8,638 nt of DNA from the NCBI GenBank assembly GCA_002297935.1, contig DBLC01000149.1:3418-12055 (forward strand), in the 5' to 3' direction. Shown here piece after piece: positions 1 through 7,716 of the stretch. Origin of the DNA: Dialister sp. UBA734 (GTDB lineage Bacteria; Bacillota; Negativicutes; Veillonellales; Dialisteraceae). The translations under genes and the position numbers were made by a program. The notes under the pieces are model-generated. The model did no database searches. It was not told the DNA's origin and saw nothing but the letters and a program-made list of their open reading frames with translations. Positions within the stretch are counted from its first letter, which is position 1. Every line of letters starts with the position of its first letter.

Positions 1-67
1 CTGTCTAACATAGTACCGAACTGCACTGCATAGTCATCAAGCACAAATCCCATCGGTCGAAATGACG
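1..67 (-). repeat. Dispersed GTCATTTCGACCG repeat, truncated copy
   Basis: Read on the minus strand, this starts with CGTCATTTCGACCGATGGG, continues through ATTTGTGC, and ends with TATGTTAGACAG at the window edge. The same start and the same TATGTTAGACAG block occur in the same order at 4040-4112 on the plus strand, so this is an inverted copy of that element, cut by the window end. It lies downstream of cobN. There is no coding capacity of its own. Confidence 0.8.
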
Positions 68-144
68 GGGAAGAGGATACGGCTATAGTCAATAAACATA
101 CATACCGCTATCACAGCTACTGACACATCTCGCCCCACTTATTT

Positions 145-207
145 CCTAATCCCTAGGGCCTAGCCACTAATCCCCAGTCACGAGTCACTAGTCACCAGTC
201 ACCGATA
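145..207. repeat. 7-bp-period tandem array at the 3' end of cobN
   Basis: Nine consecutive 7-bp units can be read without a gap. The first four are CCTAATC (145), CCTAGGG (152), CCTAGCC (159) and ACTAATC (166). They are followed by units of the form NCNAGTC (173, 180, 187, 194) and a degenerate last unit. The array ends at position 207, the base immediately before the cobN stop codon (208-210). A related array with the same order of opening units lies at 4472-4527 at the end of the next gene. Degenerate heptads of this kind resemble the short tandemly repeated repetitive sequences known from cyanobacteria only in period, not in sequence. Confidence 0.85.
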
Positions 208-3200
208 TCACTCATCATCTTCCAATTCCCCTTCCACGTCCAAGTAGAGTTGCTGCAGCTGGTCCAGGGTTTCTTCTTTCGCATTCCATAGGCCCCGTTT
301 CTCTGCTTCCAGCAAGATTTCGGTGATGCGCTGCAGGGCCCAGGGATTGACTTCTTTCATCCAATCCTGCACTTTGCGATCCAGGGCATATTTCTTCGCC
401 AGTTTTTCATACATCCAATCTTCCATCACATCGCTGGTGGCATCCCATTGAAAACTGATGGACACCCGGCTAGATAGGTCCGCAGCGCCTTTATAGCCAT
501 GTTTCATCATGCCTTCGATGAACTTCGGATTGATGGATTCAGCGCGGAATACCCGCTTTGCCACTTCTTGCACGGTGCGCACTTTCACTTGGCTACGATC
601 GGTGCTGTCGCCTTCATAAGAATGGGGCTTTTTTCCAGAATAGGACCGCACCGCCGCAATGAGGCCGCCGTGGTAAGCATTGTAATCGTCGCTGCTCATC
701 ATATTGGTTTCATGGTTGTCTTCATTCTTGATGGTCACTTCCATATGGGCCAGGCGATTTTCAAAGAGCTCCGGCTTGTAAGTACCATTGGATTTAGCCC
801 CATAGGCATGGCCGCCCCAGCGAACAAAGACATGAGCCAAGTCATCTAAGGAATCCCAATTTTTATTTTCCAAAAGAGCTGCCACGCCAGCGCCATAGGT
901 TCCTGGGGCATCACCGAAGACACGATAGGCCGCTTCTCGCCAAGCTTCTTCGGGCTTCATGCCTTTCGCCACCATGGCCTTGCTATCTACAGAAATATGA
1001 TGCTTCACGAAATTTTCTTCGTCCGGTTCATCCAAAGAAGCCGCTAGAAGGACCGCCTTATCCAGCAGGGACACCACCACGGGCATGGTATCTCGGAAAA
1101 GCCCACTGATACGGGCGGTCACATCGATGCGAGGACGTTTCAGTTCCGACAGGGGAATCACTTCCAGTTGTTTCACCATGAGGCTTCCTTTTTCCCACAC
1201 CGGCTTGAGCCCCATGAGGTACAGAAATTCGGCGATACATTGGCCGTGGCTTCGCATGTTGGACCCGGACCAGAAGACCATGCCCACGTTTTCCGGATAT
1301 TTCCCTTCGTCCGCAATGAATTGCTCAATCACCTGGTCACCCAGTTCTTTTCCGATTTCCCACGCCGCTTTGGTGGGCAGTTTTCTAGGATCGATACCAT
1401 AGAAATTGACCCCCGCCGGAATGAGAGACACCCCACCAGCATGAGGAGAGCCAGACGGCCCGGGCTGGATGTACTTGGCAGAAACTCCTTCTAGTGTATG
1501 GGTCATTTCCTGCTTCGTCCCAGTCAGGCGATGATACAGGTCCGAGGAAATATATTTCCCGAGCTGCCGCAATTTTTCTTGCCAAGCAAAATCAGCTTCT
1601 TTGACAAACGGAAGGTCCATTCCCTCCTTGAGTGCCTCATCGGTGAAATCTTTCTCCATCAGGGCCGCCACAAAGGACTCCGCTTCCCCACGGATCTGTT
1701 TCATCAATTCACTGCCGGTCAATCCACAAGGGAGCAGCACTTGGGCCTGTCGAATCAAATCTTCTACAGTGAAGCCTTCTTTTTCTGCAAAGAGAGCAAA
1801 AATGGACGGTTCATCTCCATTGGGAAGGCGCAGCATTTGGAGAATTTCATTTCTAAGAGTCTCCCCTTCCGGCATCTGTCCCATGATATGAAGGCCCGCA
1901 TGGCACTCGCTATTTTTCAAATCTTCGATATAGCTGTGCAGCTTTCCTAAATAATCAGTAAAAGGTTCACTTTCTTCATAAGGCACTTCGCCATCCAAAT
2001 CAGCCTTCGTCGCTAATTCGCGGATAGAAGAAATCAGCTTTTTCGCCGTTTCCGGTTCTGTTTTCTCGAAATGGGCATACTCATCCATGGCCTTTTCCAA
2101 TTCAGCCAATTCATCATAGGTGCCTGCATCGGTCAGCGGCGCCGGCAAGTGGTCCACCAGACACGCGCCGCCACGGCGTTTTGCCTGACTACCTTCACCG
2201 GTGATAGTCATGTGATAGGGGTAAATATTGGGAAGTGAGCCTAGAGCCAAATCGGGATAGCTATCCGCCGAAAGGCCTGCGCCCTTCCCAGGCAGCCATT
2301 CCAAATTGCCATGGGTACCCACATGAATCACCGCATCAGCCTGCCACACGTCGCGAATCCACTGGTAGTACGCCAAGTATTGGTGAGTCGGTGCCACATA
2401 GGGATCGTGGTATACCTTATCTGCATCAAAGCCATAACCGCGGGGCGCCTGCACGGTGATGAACACATGTCCATCTAAGAGCCCCGGGACGAGAATATTT
2501 CCTTCATCATCCACCATGACGGTCCCCGGTGCCTTACCCCAATCTTTTTTCATCTGCTTCCTGGCCATTTCAGGGAACGAGTCAAAGAAACGAACGTACT
2601 GCTGGCATGGCATTTTCTGACACTGTTCCACCTGTTCTTCGGTCATCATGGACAGGTCATTGGTGGCCCGGGAGGTGAGCATGGAAATCAGCTCCGCTCC
2701 ATCCTTGGGCAGGAAATCCAGCTGGTATCCCGTCTCTTGCATCATCCGCAAAAAGCGGCACATACTTTCGATGGAATCTAAGCCCAACGCGCTTCCGATA
2801 TTGGAATTCTTCGGCGGATAATTATGGAAAATAATGGCAATCTTCTTATCCTTGTTTTCCTTCCGATGGAGCCGGGCCCACGCACCAGCCCGAGACACCA
2901 TGTAGGACACCCGCTCCAGCAGCGGCAAGTACTCCACTTCCCCATTGTCCTTCACATGCTTCGCCGCGATGGGCACGCCGTGAATGATTCCGTCCATTTC
3001 CGGCATGGTGACGCTAATGGATATTTCCATGGCATTCATGCCTTCCGGAGAATCTTCCCACTCCTCTTTCGGCGCAATGAGAGAATAGGCCTGCAGCACT
3101 GGGACGCCAAATTCTTTTAGCGTGTCTGTGGAAATAGAGCCTGATGTGGTGAAAGAAAATTTCATCACATTCACCACCGCATCCACCACGGTTCGACCAT

Positions 3201-3933
3201 CTTTTGTGAAATACTTTTGAAATACTTCAGAAATGGTGGGCATTCCCAGCTTCGGGTCCGGCAAGCCATTGGTGAAAACGGGGATGATATTCAGCCCCTG
3301 CTTCTCCGCTTCGGCAATGAACGCATCCTGGTAATGCAAATCATCCCACACCCATTCGTCCCGATAGAAAAGGAATCCAATAGTGGGTCGCCCTGGCTTC
3401 ATGTAATTCTTCTCATAGAGAGACAAGTCATCCATGAACTTATCCGTCATGCCCGGATGATAAATGCCCGCCCAGCAAAGCGGCGTCGGCGCCTCCGGTA
3501 CTTCGATGGTGTCGTCAAACAAATGGGAACTGTAGAGCCACAGATTTTTATAATTGGACAAGCCGCCGTAGAAACTGTATTCCTTGAATACGGAAATATC
3601 CTTCCCGTCCACCCATTTCATGCACTCCTCTTCCGCCGAGCCCGCCGCATCCATGTAGTACGGAATGCCCTGCCGTTCCAGGAAATGCATACAGGCCGTC
3701 CAGAACTTCGTGCGGATCGTATTGCCCATGAAGCGAATCATCACCAAAGAGGCACCATCCACCGCTTGGGCCCAAGTGGGATTCCACACATCTTCGTCAG
3801 ACGTTTTCAGCACCTCGCAGGCTGGGCTCACTTTCCCTTCTTTTTTCAGTTCCTCCAATGCACGGCCCATCATGAAATATCGGCGGTCCACATTGGTCAT
3901 ATATATGATTTTTGGACTTCTTACGTTTTTCAT
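208..3933 (-). CDS. cobN: CobN-family cobaltochelatase large subunit
   Basis: Large metal-binding subunit of the CobN / magnesium chelatase H family, which inserts a divalent metal into a tetrapyrrole ring with ATPase partner subunits. The family signature is strong: HVGTHGNLEWLPGKG near residue 541 (counted from the upstream ATG), RIDVTARISGLFRD near 939, DDYNAYHGGLIAAVR near 1087, HGYKGA near 1147, NPWALQRI near 1198 and RGLW close to the end. The roughly 1240-residue length is normal for CobN, and no stop or frameshift interrupts it. There is no signal peptide, and the acidic C terminus (ELEDDE) has no membrane segment. An in-frame ATG lies at 3945, but GGAG sits inside that codon region 6 nt before the ATG at 3933, so 3933 is the preferred start. 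No CobS/CobT or ChlI/ChlD partner is present. The neighbouring receptor and binding protein point to corrinoid or metal-tetrapyrrole acquisition rather than a full biosynthetic operon. The substrate is unproven. Confidence 0.93.
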   Translation of the reverse strand: MKNVRSPKIIYMTNVDRRYFMMGRALEELKKEGKVSPACEVLKTSDEDVWNPTWAQAVDGASLVMIRFMGNTIRTKFWTACMHFLERQGIPYYMDAAGSAEEECMKWVDGKDISVFKEYSFYGGLSNYKNLWLYSSHLFDDTIEVPEAPTPLCWAGIYHPGMTDKFMDDLSLYEKNYMKPGRPTIGFLFYRDEWVWDDLHYQDAFIAEAEKQGLNIIPVFTNGLPDPKLGMPTISEVFQKYFTKDGRTVVDAVVNVMKFSFTTSGSISTDTLKEFGVPVLQAYSLIAPKEEWEDSPEGMNAMEISISVTMPEMDGIIHGVPIAAKHVKDNGEVEYLPLLERVSYMVSRAGAWARLHRKENKDKKIAIIFHNYPPKNSNIGSALGLDSIESMCRFLRMMQETGYQLDFLPKDGAELISMLTSRATNDLSMMTEEQVEQCQKMPCQQYVRFFDSFPEMARKQMKKDWGKAPGTVMVDDEGNILVPGLLDGHVFITVQAPRGYGFDADKVYHDPYVAPTHQYLAYYQWIRDVWQADAVIHVGTHGNLEWLPGKGAGLSADSYPDLALGSLPNIYPYHMTITGEGSQAKRRGGACLVDHLPAPLTDAGTYDELAELEKAMDEYAHFEKTEPETAKKLISSIRELATKADLDGEVPYEESEPFTDYLGKLHSYIEDLKNSECHAGLHIMGQMPEGETLRNEILQMLRLPNGDEPSIFALFAEKEGFTVEDLIRQAQVLLPCGLTGSELMKQIRGEAESFVAALMEKDFTDEALKEGMDLPFVKEADFAWQEKLRQLGKYISSDLYHRLTGTKQEMTHTLEGVSAKYIQPGPSGSPHAGGVSLIPAGVNFYGIDPRKLPTKAAWEIGKELGDQVIEQFIADEGKYPENVGMVFWSGSNMRSHGQCIAEFLYLMGLKPVWEKGSLMVKQLEVIPLSELKRPRIDVTARISGLFRDTMPVVVSLLDKAVLLAASLDEPDEENFVKHHISVDSKAMVAKGMKPEEAWREAAYRVFGDAPGTYGAGVAALLENKNWDSLDDLAHVFVRWGGHAYGAKSNGTYKPELFENRLAHMEVTIKNEDNHETNMMSSDDYNAYHGGLIAAVRSYSGKKPHSYEGDSTDRSQVKVRTVQEVAKRVFRAESINPKFIEGMMKHGYKGAADLSSRVSISFQWDATSDVMEDWMYEKLAKKYALDRKVQDWMKEVNPWALQRITEILLEAEKRGLWNAKEETLDQLQQLYLDVEGELEDDE

Positions 3934-3955
3934 AGAAATCTCCATTTTTTGTAAA

Positions 3956-3990
3956 TTGGTTGTTTGTTGTTAGTTGCTGGTTGTTTGTTT
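3956..3990. repeat. 7-bp-period array in the cobN leader
   Basis: Five heptads follow each other: TTGGTTG (3956), TTTGTTG (3963), TTAGTTG (3970), CTGGTTG (3977), TTTGTTT (3984). They end about 11 bp before the upstream cobN ATG. Read as cobN mRNA, the array is a nearly G-free CAA-rich stretch that should be unstructured and directly precedes the ribosome binding site. A possible -10 (TATAAC, minus strand, 4002-4007) lies just upstream without a convincing -35. Confidence 0.75.
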
Positions 3991-4039
3991 CGGATAGGTT
4001 CGTTATACCGTATCAGCAATAGTTGCCTCTAGCCACGTT

Positions 4040-4160
4040 CGTCATTTCGACCGACGGGATTCGTGCAGAATGTCTCTATCTGGCTTTCTCGCATTATGTT
4101 AGACAGAAGTGGAGAAATCTTACACCACTAGCGTAAGCATGATAGCTGAGATATCCCGTT
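4040..4160 (+). repeat. Dispersed GTCATTTCGACCG repeat, full copy
   Basis: Begins CGTCATTTCGACCGACGGG, contains GTGGAGAAATC in the middle (about 4110-4119), and ends near AGCTGAGATATCCCGTT. The copy at 8468-8587 matches it over the same span: the first 41 positions differ at one base, then similarity continues with more changes through the GTGGAGAAATC and AGCTGAGA blocks. The copy at 1-67 is in the opposite orientation. This is an intergenic repeat with no open coding function. Confidence 0.85.
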
Positions 4161-4164
4161 TTCC

Positions 4165-4450
4165 CGTCATTTCGACCGATCCTATTTGTGCAGAGTGACA
4201 CCATAGTATTGAAATGATTTGGATCCCTGAGTGGAGAAATCCCTCAGCACTATCCGTAAGGGCTTAATGACACATACCATGGCAACTCGCTAGAGTTGCT
4301 TTTCTCGCTTCGCTCGAAATGTTATCTCACCGTTACCATTTGATTCATTAAGCCCTTTCCGCTAGTGCTGAGGGATTTCTCCACTCAGGGGCACATCGTA
4401 TTTCATGCCTTCTTCACCACATAGCACAAATACGACCGGTCGAAATGACG
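4165..4450. repeat. 286-bp composite palindrome built from two inverted repeat copies
   Basis: The left outer arm (4165-4191) starts CGTCATTTCGACCGATC. The right outer arm (4424-4450) is its imperfect reverse complement. The inner arms 4225-4270 and 4345-4390 are 46 bp each, running from CCCTGAGTGGAGAAATCC to GGCTTAATGA, and differ only in a short block around ATCCGT versus GCGGAA. The centre holds a perfect small hairpin, GCAACTC-gcta-GAGTTGC (4282-4299), followed by TTTT, and the core TTTCTCGCTTCGCTCGAAAT (4301-4320). The whole unit sits between the binding-protein gene and cobN and could terminate or shield transcripts. That role is an inference. Confidence 0.85.
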
Positions 4451-4471
4451 AATAAATAAGAGTCACAATTT

Positions 4472-4527
4472 CTTAGTTCCTAATCCCTCGGACCTAGCTA
4501 CTCATCCCTAATTTCCAGTCACTTAAT
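4472..4527. repeat. 7-bp-period tandem array overlapping the stop codon of the binding-protein gene
   Basis: Heptads run CTTAGTT (4472), CCTAATC (4479), CCTCGGA (4486), CCTAGCT (4493), ACTCATC (4500), CCTAATT (4507), TCCAGTC (4514), ACTTAAT (4521). Units two to five match the opening units of the 145-207 array in the same order with single-base changes. The TAA stop of the gene (4523-4525) lies inside the last unit, so the repeat appears to have supplied the end of the reading frame. Confidence 0.8.
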
Positions 4528-5479
4528 CACTAGGAAACACCTCCGGGTACACCGCCTTCGCAGCTGCCTCGATAGCATCCACCACATGATGGCTCATGAC
4601 GTATTTATATTTTTCAGGAAATGGAATCAAATGTCCTTCTTTCACAGCCTTCACATCTTGGAACGCTGGATTGGATGCCAGGTCGTGGGCGAATTTTTCT
4701 TGGTCATCGCCATCTTTCACCCGCCACACAGGAAGTAAAATCACATCCGGATTGATTTTTGGTAAGAGTTCATTAGAAAGATACGCATCGGCCCCTTTAG
4801 GCACGGTGTACACGCTGGCACCATCTTTCACATGAGCTCGTTCCAGTACATCACAGAAAAGGGTGCCTTTCTTTCCTAAAATGCCTCGCCAAGAAAGACC
4901 TAGTGCCACTCGTTCTTTATCCGTTGTGATACCAGACAATTTGTCATCCAAGGCTGCGAGCCGATCGTTCATGGTCTGCACCATCTGCTCCCCTTTATCT
5001 TCCTCATGGACCGCCTTCGCTACCCCTCTGACTTTGGTTTCGATGCCTTCATAGTCATAGGCAATGCAAGACATGTACACAGGAATCCCCGAATCAGACA
5101 GGAGCTTCACCGTTTGGGCCGGTACAGAAATAGAGGCAATTACCAAGTCCGGATTGAGACTGATAATGGACTCCGGTTCCAGGTCAATGGTCCGCCCCAC
5201 CTGGTCCCGCATCTCTGGCGTCACAAATGTAATGTCCGTATCGCCCGCATATTTCGAGAGTGCTACGATACGTTTCGGGTCCACCATGTCCATCAAGATT
5301 TCGTCAGTACCATAGGTGAGAGACATGATTCGTTTCGGATGCAAAGGCACACGAATTTCTCGCCCTGCATCATCGGTGATGATTCGCGTTTGTCCTGTCG
5401 GTTCTTTGGAAATGGTGCAGCCAGTGAGAAAACAGAGACTGAAGATAAAGGCAAATATACAAGATAATAGTTTTTGCAA
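4523..5479 (-). CDS. ABC transporter substrate-binding lipoprotein (BtuF / siderophore-binding type)
   Basis: A 318-residue class III periplasmic binding protein (Peripla_BP_2 fold), of the kind that captures cobalamin, haem or iron chelates for an ABC importer. The N terminus is a lipoprotein signal: a lysine at residue 3, a hydrophobic stretch, and the lipobox LTGC with the acylated cysteine at residue 21. The N-terminal lobe begins with the family pattern KRIMSLTYGTDEILMDM (about 49-65) and NPDLVIAS (about 109-116). A long linker helix around 145-180 separates it from the C-terminal lobe, which includes NPDVILLPVW. The start codon is TTG, chosen because GAGGTGA lies 5-6 nt before it and because it gives the complete signal peptide. 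No permease or ATPase gene is in the window. It is 124 bp downstream of the receptor gene on the same strand, with a hairpin terminator between them, so it may be expressed by partial read-through. The ligand cannot be assigned. Confidence 0.88.
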   Translation of the reverse strand: MQKLLSCIFAFIFSLCFLTGCTISKEPTGQTRIITDDAGREIRVPLHPKRIMSLTYGTDEILMDMVDPKRIVALSKYAGDTDITFVTPEMRDQVGRTIDLEPESIISLNPDLVIASISVPAQTVKLLSDSGIPVYMSCIAYDYEGIETKVRGVAKAVHEEDKGEQMVQTMNDRLAALDDKLSGITTDKERVALGLSWRGILGKKGTLFCDVLERAHVKDGASVYTVPKGADAYLSNELLPKINPDVILLPVWRVKDGDDQEKFAHDLASNPAFQDVKAVKEGHLIPFPEKYKYVMSHHVVDAIEAAAKAVYPEVFPSD

Positions 5480-5502
5480 GGAATCACCTCGGGATGGTTA
5501 GC

Positions 5503-5545
5503 GGTTGACAGTTGACGGTTCACAGTAAACTGTTAACTGTTAACC
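5503..5545. repeat. GTTNAC-type 7-bp-period array upstream of the binding-protein gene
   Basis: From 5504 the units are GTTGACA, GTTGACG, GTTCACA, GTAAACT, GTTAACT and GTTAACC. The two ends are imperfect reverse complements (14 bp, with G-T pairs when read on the plus strand), so the array can fold as a hairpin. It lies 24 bp before the TTG start. The same unit types, in a palindromic order, recur at 8085-8120. Confidence 0.75.
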
Positions 5546-5551
5546 GATAGC

Positions 5552-5592
5552 ACAAAACGGCTGCAGCCATAGAAGCTGTCAGCCGCTTTTGT
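5552..5592 (-). terminator. Hairpin terminator downstream of the TonB receptor
   Basis: Read on the minus strand, ACAAAAGCGGCTG pairs with CAGCCGTTTTGT around a short loop, with single-base bulges. The T-run of four lies in the end of the stem. It starts about 11 bp past the receptor stop codon. The stem ends in A and T runs on both sides, so it could act in either direction. It separates the receptor from the binding-protein gene and could lower downstream expression. Confidence 0.6.
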
Positions 5593-5603
5593 ATCAGTTG
5601 AAA

Positions 5604-7590
5604 TTAGAAAGAATATTTATAAGTCAATGTCCAGTTAAATGGCAAATCCCAGTTTTCGTTTTCATTAATACAATTATGTCTATCCAACAAGTTATACATA
5701 TTTAATGTAATTCTATTGTTGCTATTTGGAACATATGAAATAGATGACGTCAAATTAATACGTGTTGGAACGGCATGGTCATAATTTCCCTTTGTCTTGG
5801 CAGAATCACCTTTACGCGTATAGTATGAATACTCTCTATCCCCAGTAACAAAGAGATTTAAATTTGCACTCCATTTAGCATCAGTATACTGTACACCTAC
5901 ATTACCTTGTACTTTTGCTGCTTCCTGCATCCATTCATTTCTGTGACCCTCAACATATTTACTTTTCAGTTTTGGATCAGAGATACTTAGACCAACATTA
6001 TATTGCCAATTGTCATTAATTGTATGAAGCCATTCTGTTTCAATCCCGGTATTTTTAAATTTACCACCATTAACTTGGACATTGATATCCTTAGAACCAC
6101 CAGGAATTACATCTTTTTCTTTTACCCACTTGAAATAATTATCAATATCCATATGGTAAAGTGCAATTTTTAAGCTATCCTTATCTTTTACATATTTAGT
6201 ACCAATTTCATATGTCCATCCTTCTTGTGGTTCAATATCCAAATTAATACTATTTGCTAGATAATACTTAGAGTTAATTGCTGGCATATCAAAAGATTTA
6301 CCAATATTAGAATATAAACTCCAATTATTATTCATCTTATATAACATTTGCCATTGTGGTAAAAAGACATTTTGTTCTTTATCCCAACCATTTCCCTGAA
6401 CAAATTCACCACGCATGCCTAATATTGTAGAAAGTTTATTATTAAATTGATAATCGTAAGAAGCATATGCGCTATACGCATCACGATGAATACGCTTAGA
6501 TGTCATTAGTAAATTTTTATAATGTTCCCTCTTGAAAGTAATACCACTAGTTAAACTCTCTTTCCCATCATTAAATTTCCAAGTTTTCTGGTTATCAAAC
6601 GTAATACCATAAACATTGTAATTAGATCCTTCACTCTTCTTCACAGGTGGTTTTCCACTCGGATATTGTTTGGCATCAATTCTACGATTATTATAAGCTA
6701 AGATAGATTTAAATTGACTTTCCTTATCATTGTAAATTAAATTAATATTGTTACGCTGTGAATCATAATCAAAAATCCCACTTTTATCGTAAGAGTCCGT
6801 TCGTTTTCCATCAACGACCTTAATAGCAGATCGTTTCTTATTTTTATCAACGTGTGACCAATCAAGACTCAATTTATCTGTCAACTGTGTAGAAACATAT
6901 AAGCTACTTTTACGCCCTTTTCCATTGTCCCAATTGTATTTAGAATTTGGGAAAATCTGAGCTGCTCTTTCAAACGTATCTTCAAAGTCTCTTGTAAAGA
7001 AAGCAGCATAACCTTCACCGGTTACACCAACCTGATATCCAGAATTATAATTACCAACTTTTGCAGAGATAGAAGTGCTCGATTTACCACCACGTTTAGT
7101 GATAATATTTACTACGCCACCCATAGCTTCAGCACCATACAATACCGAGTTAGAGCCTTTGATAACTTCAATTTTCTCTACCGCATCAATTGGAACGCCT
7201 TCGGTAGAGCTATAGTTCATCACATTAATCGGTGCACCATTGACAAGTACCAGTGTACCTTTATCCATTCCACGAATGTAAAAACGACTTACCGAGCCAC
7301 CTAAATCATCGCCACTATTACTATAGCTATAGCTGTCAACCCCAACAGTATGTTCCAGCGCATCAAATACGCTTGTGTACCCCTTATTTTGAATATCTTT
7401 TTCTGTAATAATTGTTGTCGTAGCTGGTACATCTACATCCTGCTTTTCCGTTCTAGTTGCTGTAACTACTACAGGATTCAAAGTATACGTAGCCACTTCA
7501 TCAGCTGCATAAGAACTAGTGTTTACCCCCCCCGGTAATTGCTGCCGCAGCCATAGCCATGGTAATCATCCATCGTGTCTGTTTTTTCAT
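5604..7590 (-). CDS. TonB-dependent outer-membrane receptor, BtuB/Cir-like, frame OFF at a G8 tract
   Basis: Outer-membrane beta-barrel receptor that imports a chelate using TonB energy. The ATG at 7590 has an AGAGG ribosome binding site 8 nt upstream and begins MKKQTRWMITMAMAAAAIT, a typical signal peptide. Eight G at 7533-7526 then shift the frame to a TAG at 7518-7516. With one G fewer the frame continues TGGVNTSSYAADEVATY (SYA-type cleavage site) and gives a 661-residue protein. In that numbering the TonB box is NPVVVTATR (38-46). The plug runs to about 168, with DALEHTVGVD (76-85), FYIRGMD (103-109) and GGVVNIITKRGG (157-168). The barrel ends in a terminal phenylalanine (YKYSF). The barrel motif FDMPAINSKYY followed by SINLDIEP stands where haem receptors have FRAP/NPNL, but no histidine lies between the two, so haem is not supported. 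The frame after the G run has only a GTG at 7496, without a ribosome binding site or signal peptide. The gene is visibly AT-rich compared with cobN. The ligand is unknown. Confidence 0.88.
7526..7533 (-). repeat. Homopolymeric G8 tract, candidate phase-variation switch
   Basis: Eight consecutive G on the coding (minus) strand lie at codons 20-22 of the TonB receptor, between the hydrophobic core of the signal peptide and its cleavage site. G7 or G10 opens the full reading frame. G8 or G9 does not. Poly-G slippage in coding sequence is an established ON/OFF switch for surface receptors such as HmbR and HpuA of Neisseria. Its use here is an inference. Confidence 0.7.
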
Positions 7591-7685
7591 GATAAGAACC
7601 TCTTTCCTTACAATGAGAAGCCAATGTTGGTTTCTTGGAAGCATAAAATCCCCTGATAGCATACTGCTGTTAGTTAAGAATTAGA

Positions 7686-7716
7686 GTGAATAAGTATCAT
7701 TCCGTTAGAGATTATA
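7686..7716 (-). promoter_or_regulatory. Candidate receptor promoter (-10) with Fur-box-like site
   Basis: On the minus strand TATAAT (7716-7711) is followed a few bases later by a 19-bp stretch (7704-7686) containing ATGATACTTATTCA. By eye it matches 13 of 19 positions of the classical Fur box. The site would cover the transcription start region, as expected for repression by iron-loaded Fur. No good -35 is seen at the right distance, so this is a weak call. Confidence 0.35.

Noticed and set aside
145..207. CRISPR array
   Set aside because: The units are 7 bp, contiguous and degenerate, with no spacers, and no cas gene is nearby.
3217..3954. 245-codon plus-strand open frame opposite the start of cobN
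   Set aside because: It is fully antisense to a well-supported cobN, rich in His and Arg as is typical of a mirrored frame, and shows no recognisable domain.
5604..7496. GTG at 7496 as the true start of the receptor
   Set aside because: There is no ribosome binding site, and that start would leave the protein without a signal peptide. The ATG at 7590 has both and is separated only by the G8 tract.
5604..7590. Assignment of the receptor as a haem receptor
   Set aside because: The FRAP/NPNL region is replaced by FDMP and SINLDIEP with no histidine between, so the haem signature is missing.
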